From NCBI GenBank assembly GCA_003242675.1, contig QGVE01000151.1, positions 1 through 5,479 of the forward strand: 5,479 bases of DNA. The letters are read 5' to 3'. The notes beneath the pieces are model-generated. The model was not told the origin of the DNA. It made no database searches and saw only the letters and a list, made by a program, of their open reading frames with translations. Below, one piece after another: positions 1-5,479 of the stretch. Position 1 is the stretch's first letter; each line of letters starts with the position of its first letter. A program made the translations under genes and the position numbers. Origin of the DNA: Bacillota bacterium. GTDB taxonomy: Bacteria > Bacillota_E > Symbiobacteriia > Symbiobacteriales > Symbiobacteriaceae.

Positions 1-30
1 CAAAGAAAGCACGATCGCGAGGATCTCCAT
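1..30 (-). CDS. Start of a probable TadC-like pilus assembly membrane protein (partial)
   Basis: Only the first ten codons are inside the window; they read [10 protein letters not shown] and continue past position 1. The ATG at 30-28 lies 2 nt after the TAG stop of the TadB-like gene, with a modest purine-rich stretch (AGGG) about 9 nt upstream inside that gene's 3' end. The hydrophobic beginning and the place directly after tadB match TadC, the second GspF-type (T2SSF) protein that pairs with TadB in the inner-membrane platform of Tad systems. The identification rests almost wholly on gene order, because ten residues cannot define a family. Translation is probably coupled to tadB. Confidence 0.6.
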   Translation of the reverse strand, partial: MEILAIVLSL

Positions 31-32
31 GG

Positions 33-952
33 CTACACCCTGATCCGGGCCGTGCGGTGGATCAAATAGAAGCCCAGGCCCTGCAGCGCTCCGCTGACCG
101 CCAGCAGCACCAGCCCCAGCGGCTGGGCAAGCACCCGGATGAAACCGGGGTGACCCAGGTTGAGCATCAGCAGCCCCGCCAGGGGGATGACCGGCAGCAT
201 GGCGGCCGCGTACCGCTGTTCCGCCGTCAACGTCCGCACCTCGCCCTCGACCATCCGCCGCTCCACCAGCGCGCCGGCCACCGAATCCAGGGCGCCGGCC
301 AGATCGCCTCCCAGTTCGTGCTGCAGCAGGATGGTGGTCACCAGCAGGCGCAGGTCCGGGCTGTCAATCCGGTCGGCGAGCTCATCCAGGGCCTCCTCCA
401 GCGAAGCGCCCAGCTGGATCTCGTGGACCGTGCGCTGAATCAGCGGCCCCAGCGGCGGCGACAGCTCCCGGGCCAGCACCGTGAGCCCCTGCCAGACCGA
501 GAGTCCGGCCCGGACCGAGTTGGCCAGGATCCGGGCGGCCTCGGCCATCTGGCCGCTCACCCCCTGGGCGAGCGAGGCGCCCCGCTGCTTCAGGAAGACT
601 CGCGTTCCGCCCACGACCATGCTGAGCGCGAGGGCGAGGCTGGGAAGGAAGGCGATGGCGAAGGCCCGGCTCAGCAGCAGGGCCAGCACGACCGTGCCGG
701 CCAGGAGCAGCAGGACCAGGTCCGCCACCGGGATCGCCAGGTTGGCCCGGGCGAGCATCCGCTCCAGTTCCTGGGCCAGCGCCACCTGGCCGACGGCACG
801 CCGGATGCGGCTGAGCAGGTCGCCCTCCGGCTTCGGCAGGCCGAGACCCGTCCGGATCCGCTCCCGCGCGGCGGCGGCCGACCGCCGGTACCAGTAGAGA
901 CACCAGAGGCTCCAGCAGCCGCAGAAGACGGCTGCGCCGGTGAGCAGCGGGA

Positions 953-956
<4 letters not shown>
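33..956 (-). CDS. tadB: TadB-like type II/IV secretion platform protein (T2SSF domain)
   Basis: This 307-residue integral membrane protein fits TadB, the polytopic platform component that sits on the TadA/CpaF ATPase and moves pilin subunits out of the membrane. There is a membrane segment at about residues 2-22, a basic cytoplasmic stretch at 23-70, and two more hydrophobic segments at 78-95 and 98-118. The T2SSF domain follows at about 135-265, with typical helices such as [16 protein letters not shown] (143-158) and the [15 protein letters not shown] helix (183-197) before the HELGGDL turn. Two final membrane segments lie at about 250-267 and 278-298. Length and topology are normal for the family. 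The ATG overlaps the TGA of the upstream cpaF-like gene (ATGA), and a GGGGGGAGGG run at 969-960 supports this start. The upstream ATPase and the downstream TadC-like start support the Tad assignment over a generic GspF. Confidence 0.9.
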
Positions 957-2253
<1,297 letters not shown>

Positions 2254-2257
<4 letters not shown>

Positions 2258-3114
2258 GCGGTTGCCCCCCTCTCCTGACCGAGGAGCTGGTGCGTCAGCC
2301 GGACGACATCCCGGATGATGCCGGGCGGTCGGATCTCAAACCGGCGCCCGCTGCGGGCTTCCAGCAGGGTCTTGCCGGTATTGATGAGGGGGCTGACCAG
2401 AGCCGGGTCGTACCGCACCTCGCCGATGAGCGGCAGGCGCGTCCACTCCACCAGCTCCTGCGCGCTGAACTCCGCCTTGATCGTCACCTGGTTGAGGACC
2501 AGCCCCGCCCGTCCGCCCAGGTCGCCCACCAGGGGGTGGAGCCGGCGCCAGGCAAAGACGGAGAGCGCATCCGGGGTGGCCACCAGAAGCGGCCGCGTGG
2601 CAGCCCGCAGCACCGCCTCGCACCGCTCGTCGTAAAGCGGCGGGGCATCAACGATCACCGCCCTGTACGCCCGCTGCGCCACCCGGATGATCAGGGCCAG
2701 ATGTTCCGGGGCCAGCGCGTGGCCCATGGCGGGGTCCGGCGGGGCCATGAGGACGTGCAGGCCGCTGGCGTGATGGGCGCAGACGTCCTCGATGTGGCGC
2801 GGCGTCAGCTCGCCCAGAACCGGGGCCAGGTCCAGGATGGTCCGCTGGGCCTTCAGGTTCAGCATCGCCGGCACGTCCGAAGTGAGCAGGTTGCCGTCGA
2901 TCAGCAGCACCTTGCCCCCCACCAGCTCGGTCGCCACGACCGCGGTGTTGACGGCGAGGAAGGTGGCGCCGACCCCGCCCTTGGCCCGGAAGAAGGCCAG
3001 CACCCGTCCTGCCGCGGCCCGATCGGCCCGGGCCTGGCTCAGCCGGCTCAAGAGGTCCGGCAGCCGGTCCAGTTCGTCCGGCACCATCAGGGCATCCGCC
3101 AGCCCCAGGCGCAT
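2254..3114 (-). CDS. cpaE: CpaE/TadZ-like MinD-family ATPase, 5'-truncated
   Basis: CpaE/TadZ proteins are ParA/MinD-type ATPases that localise the Tad machine; most have an N-terminal receiver-like domain and a C-terminal ATPase domain. From the ATG at 3114 this frame gives 286 residues. The ATPase domain is intact: a deviant P-loop AKGGVGAT (44-51) with Ala where classical ATPases have Lys, a change common in CpaE relatives; LLIDGN (70-75); Walker B VIVDAPP (153-159); and GLVLNQV (204-210) for base recognition. Only the end of the receiver-like domain remains: HNFELVRAAMRLGLADALMV, whose coding starts near 3144. Codons further upstream in this frame are out-of-frame readings of the SAF gene. 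No start has a convincing ribosome binding site; GTG at 3126 is an alternative, with GGAG 15 nt upstream. It overlaps the SAF gene and ends in an ATGA overlap with cpaF. Function may be altered or translation poor. Confidence 0.82.
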
Positions 3115-3500
3115 GGCCGCCCGCACCAGTTCAAAGTTATGCTCCGGTAGAGCCGGATCAGCCGCTTGTCGGCCGGGATGACCACCCTGTCCTTGACCGC
3201 GTGGCTCAGGATCAGGGCACCGGGGGGCAGTTCCACCAGCGAGACCTTGCCGACCACCTCGGCCGGATCGGTCACCATGCCCGGCTGCAGGAAGGCGCTT
3301 GGCAGGGAGACGGTTTTCAGGTGTCGCTCCTCCAGGGGAACCTGGGCCGGAATCGATTCGGCCGCCACCAGCACGTCGACCCGGTCGCCCAGCTGCGCCT
3401 CGACGGCGGAGACGCGCTCGTAGACGAGATAGGCCGCCAGGCACGACAGGAGCCACGCCAGGACCAGGAATCCTGCGATGTGGCGCTTGGCCTCTCGCAT
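3087..3500 (-). CDS. cpaB: SAF-domain CpaB/RcpC-like pilus assembly protein, 3'-truncated
   Basis: CpaB/RcpC proteins are membrane-anchored, extracytoplasmic Tad components with an N-terminal helix, a SAF domain and a C-terminal RcpC domain, usually well over 200 residues. This frame gives 137. A signal-anchor helix spans about 9-27 (FLVLAWLLSCLAAYLVY). The SAF domain covers about 40-103, with VLVAAESIPAQVPLEERHLK and the ending LPPGALILSHAV. Family-like sequence stops at PADKRLIRLYRS (109-120); the last 17 residues (Trp, Cys and Arg rich) are the cpaE coding sequence read in another frame. The RcpC domain is therefore missing. The ATG at 3500 is chosen over the adjacent TTG at 3503 because GGGAGG at 3512-3507 is 6 nt from the ATG. 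It is the first gene of the operon. The truncation may be a real deletion or an assembly fault. Confidence 0.78.
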   Translation of the reverse strand: MREAKRHIAGFLVLAWLLSCLAAYLVYERVSAVEAQLGDRVDVLVAAESIPAQVPLEERHLKTVSLPSAFLQPGMVTDPAEVVGKVSLVELPPGALILSHAVKDRVVIPADKRLIRLYRSITLNWCGRPCAWGWRMP

Positions 3501-3506
3501 CAATGA

Positions 3507-3512
3507 CCTCCC
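3507..3512 (-). promoter_or_regulatory. Ribosome binding site of the SAF-domain gene
   Basis: GGGAGG lies 6 nt before the ATG at 3500 and only 3 nt before the in-frame TTG at 3503. This spacing settles the start on the ATG. Confidence 0.85.
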
Positions 3513-3524
3513 TGTGCCAGTGGA

Positions 3525-3556
3525 ATCGCAAGATACATTCTTCTTGCGGATCGCAA
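3525..3556. repeat. ATCGCAA repeats with a small palindrome in the tad leader
   Basis: TTGCG-GAT-CGCAA (3544-3556) is a 5-bp inverted repeat with a 3-nt centre, and its half-site ATCGCAA recurs in the same orientation at 3525-3531, 25 nt away. The element lies between the candidate transcription start and the ribosome binding site of the SAF-domain gene. It could be a second regulator site or an RNA hairpin in the leader; short repeats like this can also arise by chance. Confidence 0.3.
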
Positions 3557-3561
3557 CATCC

Positions 3562-3590
3562 TTTATAGTCAGGCGCAGGTGCGTGGTTCA
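3562..3590 (-). promoter_or_regulatory. Candidate promoter of the tad/cpa operon
   Basis: On the minus strand, TATAAA (3567-3562, in the context GACTATAAAG) is a good -10 candidate. At a 17-nt spacing the -35 position is TGAACC (3590-3585), a poor match to TTGACA. Transcription would start near 3555, giving a leader of about 55 nt before the ATG at 3500. A weak -35 lying inside a perfect palindrome suggests a regulated promoter, but this is inferred from sequence alone. The region is distinctly more AT-rich than its surroundings. Confidence 0.45.
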
Positions 3591-3600
3591 CTCTGAACCA
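3584..3600. promoter_or_regulatory. Perfect 7-bp inverted repeat, possible operator
   Basis: TGGTTCA-CTC-TGAACCA is a perfect inverted repeat with a 3-nt centre. It covers the -35 position of the candidate tad promoter and has no T-tract, so it looks more like a protein binding site than a terminator. The regulator is unknown. Confidence 0.4.
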
Positions 3601-3772
3601 TCCATCCACGCGCCAACGGCGTACCGACCAGTGTCCGCGAGGTCGAAGACTTCCCCGGCGGCGCGGCGAGAGGCGGGACGGACCCAGCGTGATGACTGCA
3701 CCAGCCACCTGCGCAGCGACACGGAGGCGCTACGGCCCGTTCCCCTGCCCGCTAGAGCCCACGTACGCAGAA

Positions 3773-3799
3773 GGGCTGCAAGGAGATCCCTTGCAGCCC
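3773..3799. terminator. Strong hairpin between the immunity-like gene and the tad operon, probable terminator
   Basis: GGGCTGCAAGG and CCTTGCAGCCC form a perfect 11-bp stem with a 5-nt loop (AGATC). It lies 16 nt downstream of the TGA of the immunity-like gene, where a terminator for the minus-strand cassette is expected. The minus-strand stem is followed only by TTCTG, a poor U-tract, while the plus-strand side has TCTTTTC. It may act in both directions or mostly against plus-strand read-through, although no convincing plus-strand gene enters here. Confidence 0.7.
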
Positions 3800-3814
3800 G
3801 TCTTTTCGGCTGGC

Positions 3815-4276
3815 TCAGTTCTGTGGAGGATTGTGCGGTCGAAGGCTCGGGGGATAAACGACATCCAGCACCGAACGGAGCAGTCCCCGGGTTTGTTTCG
3901 CGGCGAATACCTGGAACTGAAAGAGAGGACAAAATTCGAACTCTGGGTTCTTCTCGATGAAGCCGTATATGACCGGATATCCGTAGTACATATGCCGGGG
4001 ATTGCGGTCCGATAGACGCCACTTTCCGCCGAAGTTCAGCCGAAAGACCTCGCCGTAGTATCGAGCCATGCGGTTCATCAGGCGTACGGGGTCTTCTACT
4101 CTTGGCGATACAGCCAGCCAATATTCTTCCAAACGATCGAGGCTTTCCAGAGAGTAGTCCAGATCATATCCTGCCTGACTGGCTTCCTCAATGAACTCCT
4201 CCAGGACGTCATCCATCTCGAAGAGAAATTCCTCGAATTTCTCCCGGTCTTCTTGGGTGATTTTCTCCCTGGCCAT
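3815..4276 (-). CDS. Putative immunity protein of the adjacent nuclease toxin
   Basis: This small acidic protein has 153 residues from the ATG at 4276. The N-terminal 50 residues are charged and helical with many Glu and Asp. The centre carries DYSLESLDRLEEY (40-52) and ARYYGEVFRLNFGGKWRL (71-88), a pattern I associate with small immunity proteins next to polymorphic toxins (an aromatic Gly-Glu helix followed by GG-x-W). PVIYGF and FCPL follow at 101-106 and 115-118. There is no signal peptide or membrane segment, so it should be cytoplasmic, as needed to block a nuclease. The start is 7 nt after the toxin stop; AGGAGG at 4293-4288 inside the toxin's last codons favours this ATG over the in-frame TTG at 4312, which has no ribosome site. 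GC is about 50-55%, far below the tad genes. I cannot assign a named immunity family; the function is inferred from context and motif style. Confidence 0.7.
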   Translation of the reverse strand: MAREKITQEDREKFEEFLFEMDDVLEEFIEEASQAGYDLDYSLESLDRLEEYWLAVSPRVEDPVRLMNRMARYYGEVFRLNFGGKWRLSDRNPRHMYYGYPVIYGFIEKNPEFEFCPLFQFQVFAAKQTRGLLRSVLDVVYPPSLRPHNPPQN

Positions 4277-4283
4277 GTCCTGC

Positions 4284-5393
4284 TCAGCCTCCTCGAGGTA
4301 GCTGCGGGCCAATACGGACTTTTATTCCAGCCTCCTGCAGAGCTTCGATGAGCGGTTTCGATCCTCCCTGTTCCAGGATCCACTCCACCGTGATACCACT
4401 CTTCACAAGGAATGAGTCTCGCCAAATGGCATCGCGGTTCGCAGCAGTCAGCGATTCCCTGCCTGTCTTCAGTTGACCAGCATAGGCCTTCTCGGGAATG
4501 TAAATATCAACCTGCCTGACGATTTCGGTACCGTCCGGGAGCATGAAGGTGAGAATCTTGTTTTCTCCACCCAAATACTCCCGGTATTGTTGTTCTCGCT
4601 GCAAGCCCTTGCGGGCATTGTTGATGCCGGTATCATACCTCTTGCTCCACTGTTCGTACGTCAGTTTGCCGCCTCGCTGCTGGTATAGTTCCCACCGCCA
4701 AGCCTTGTGTGCCGGTGTGCCAGGAATCAGCCCGTTGTGTTTTCGCAGATTGCGCGGTGCAGCAGCATGAGCTTGGCCACTGATCGCTGGCTTCGGCAAG
4801 GTGTCCGACAGTGCCGCTGCCACCATCGCTTTGGCGTTGGGTTCCTGATCCGGCAAGAACCTGAGGCCGCCCCAGCCCCACTTCCAGACGCGGCCGACAA
4901 CCGCACCGGCGCCGGTGAAGACCCCAGCCGTCAGCCCGCCCAGACTGAACGCCCACAGAGCCCCACGCCAGCTTCGTTCAGGAGAATGGACCAGGTATGA
5001 CGTCAAGCTGGAAATCCCGCTGGCCACCACATCGGCCACGACTACACCGATCTTCGTAGCCAGCGGTCGCGCCGCAGCGTTGAGCCACCACCCTACGCCG
5101 GCGCTTGCACCGCTGAGCACGGCCCCCACGACCGCCTCGACCCAGTTGAAGTTCCGTCCGCCGACGAACAGGCCATAAAGCGCTCCACCCAGCAGCGCTG
5201 ACCCGCCGATGACGAGCAAGCCCGGGACGCTGGTGACGAACAGGCCGGCCACCAGCACCACAACGGCGGCTCCGATCACGCCGGCGACGAGCCCCTTACC
5301 CACGCCGACGAGGCGATCGACCAGCCAATTGCGGAACCCGCCGTGTTCGGGATCTAGCTCAAGTTTCGCGTGAATAACCCGGACTTCGTGCAA
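4284..5393 (-). CDS. Polymorphic-toxin-like protein with a C-terminal PD-(D/E)xK nuclease domain; N-terminus probably incomplete
   Basis: This 369-residue frame has two parts. Residues 30-170 are hydrophobic and rich in Gly, Ala and Val, with several possible membrane segments (about 33-75, 86-104, 113-134, 145-167), like the pre-toxin region of RHS-type and other large exported toxins. Residues 225-255 (GTPAHKAWRWELYQQRGGKL then YEQWSKRYD) resemble a linker seen before restriction-fold toxin domains. The nuclease-like tip has Glu272, the strand QVDIYIP with Asp296, then AGQLKTG with Gln307-x-Lys309, a D...QxK variant of the PD-(D/E)xK site, followed by IWRDSFLVKSGITVEWIL and a closing LIEALQEAGIKV helix. 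It would cleave nucleic acid in target cells. The immunity-like gene follows by 7 nt. The only start is TTG at 5393 with no ribosome site, and an in-frame TGA lies seven codons before it, so this may be the 3' part of a larger, broken or frameshifted gene. Substrate and export route are not visible. Confidence 0.72.
   Translation of the reverse strand: MHEVRVIHAKLELDPEHGGFRNWLVDRLVGVGKGLVAGVIGAAVVVLVAGLFVTSVPGLLVIGGSALLGGALYGLFVGGRNFNWVEAVVGAVLSGASAGVGWWLNAAARPLATKIGVVVADVVASGISSLTSYLVHSPERSWRGALWAFSLGGLTAGVFTGAGAVVGRVWKWGWGGLRFLPDQEPNAKAMVAAALSDTLPKPAISGQAHAAAPRNLRKHNGLIPGTPAHKAWRWELYQQRGGKLTYEQWSKRYDTGINNARKGLQREQQYREYLGGENKILTFMLPDGTEIVRQVDIYIPEKAYAGQLKTGRESLTAANRDAIWRDSFLVKSGITVEWILEQGGSKPLIEALQEAGIKVRIGPQLPRGG
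4288..4293 (-). promoter_or_regulatory. Ribosome binding site of the immunity-like gene
   Basis: AGGAGG lies within the final codons of the toxin gene, 11 nt before the ATG at 4276. The spacing is rather long, but it is the only good site nearby, and its position implies translation coupled to the toxin gene. Confidence 0.6.
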
Positions 5394-5406
5394 TGGAAAC
5401 CCATTG
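5391..5406. repeat. Small inverted repeat over the toxin-frame start
   Basis: CAATGG-AAAC-CCATTG is a perfect 6-bp inverted repeat with a 4-nt loop, directly covering the TTG at 5393. On the minus strand it follows a run of five T. In RNA it would fold the presumed start codon into a hairpin, a further reason to doubt that translation begins there. Confidence 0.35.
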
Positions 5407-5432
5407 AAAAAGCATCAGTCAGAACCAATGAT

Positions 5433-5469
5433 ACATGGTGGGAGTGTGGTCGCTCCCAATCCACCATGT
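5433..5469. repeat. 9-bp perfect inverted repeat at the window edge
   Basis: ACATGGTGG (5433-5441) and CCACCATGT (5461-5469) pair perfectly around a 19-nt centre; GGGAG and CTCCC within it (5440-5444 and 5453-5457) can form an alternative inner stem. It lies 40-76 nt upstream of the toxin frame. No T-tract follows directly on either strand, so a terminator is not well supported; a binding site, RNA structure or mobile-element end are all possible. Confidence 0.45.
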
Positions 5470-5479
5470 GGAGGTTCGA

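Larger units (their letters stand above)
3501..3814. other. Non-coding region between the toxin cassette and the tad operon
   Basis: These 314 bp hold, in the direction of transcription, the 11-bp hairpin, a high-GC stretch (about 3770-3605) where I see no supported gene, RNA gene or repeat, and then the AT-richer promoter and leader of the tad operon with its two inverted repeats. Long open frames cross this region in several frames, but these are expected at this GC content and carry no start-plus-ribosome-site combination or recognisable domain. Confidence 0.6.

Noticed and set aside
2968..2990. Inactivated P-loop in the CpaE-like ATPase (KGGVGAT instead of KGGVGKT)
   Set aside because: Loss of this Lys is common among CpaE/TadZ relatives, so it is not evidence of decay.
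3087..3160. Programmed -1 frameshift making a SAF-ATPase fusion
   Set aside because: No classical X XXY YYZ slippery heptamer is present in the SAF frame before its stop, and both proteins lack domains at the junction, which points to a deletion instead.
3145..3708. The first ~190 codons of the 484-codon open frame that ends at 2254 (minus strand)
   Set aside because: Arg, Gly and Pro rich, with no domain. It crosses the promoter and reads the SAF gene in the wrong frame; only the part from about 3144 down is CpaE-like.
3588..4121. 177-codon minus-strand open frame crossing the hairpin and intergenic region
   Set aside because: Overlaps the immunity-like gene out of frame and runs through the terminator hairpin. 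The tail (GEVFDLADTGRYAVGAW) looks protein-like, but no start, ribosome site or family supports it.
4277..4312. TTG at 4312 as start of the immunity-like protein
   Set aside because: The upstream sequence has no Shine-Dalgarno match. The ATG at 4276 has AGGAGG upstream and follows the toxin stop neatly.
5354..5467. 37-codon minus-strand frame starting at ATG 5467 and overlapping the toxin start
   Set aside because: No ribosome binding site, it starts inside the inverted repeat, and no family is recognised. It could be the tail of an upstream gene, but the window edge prevents a decision.

Overview
All genes in this window are on the minus strand, so they run from high to low coordinates. By hand counts, GC is about 70% over most of the window. 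The gene style fits a high-GC, Firmicutes-like thermophile such as Symbiobacterium, or a similarly high-GC phylum. That placement is inference and no marker gene is present. Two unrelated blocks are visible, separated by about 310 bp of non-coding DNA.

Right block (about 5479 to 3815): a polymorphic-toxin style cassette. A 369-codon frame (5393-4284) has a hydrophobic, glycine/alanine-rich N-terminal half and a C-terminal half that looks like a PD-(D/E)xK (restriction-endonuclease fold) nuclease toxin. It is followed 7 nt later by a small acidic protein (4276-3815) in the position of the cognate immunity protein. GC falls from about 70% to about 50-55% inside the toxin gene and stays low through the immunity gene, as expected when a toxin tip and its immunity gene are exchanged as a unit. 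The toxin frame has only a TTG start without a ribosome binding site and an in-frame stop just upstream, so its 5' end is probably missing or frameshifted.

Intergenic region (3814-3501): a strong 11-bp hairpin, then a candidate promoter for the left block with a perfect 7-bp inverted repeat over its -35 region and a second small palindrome in the leader.

Left block (3500 to 1): the start of a tad/cpa-type pilus or secretion operon, in the order SAF-domain CpaB-like protein, CpaE/TadZ-like MinD-family ATPase, CpaF/TadA secretion ATPase, TadB-like membrane protein, and the first 10 codons of what is probably TadC. CpaE/CpaF and CpaF/TadB overlap by ATGA, and the TadC start follows the TadB stop by 2 nt. 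CpaF would power assembly, TadB/TadC would form the inner-membrane platform, and the CpaE-like protein would position the complex.

The main anomaly is at about 3140-3160. The CpaB-like frame loses recognisable sequence right after its SAF domain, and within a few nucleotides the CpaE-like sequence begins, in another frame, in the middle of its receiver-like domain. The simplest reading is a deletion that removed the 3' part of cpaB and the 5' part of cpaE; an assembly error is the main alternative.
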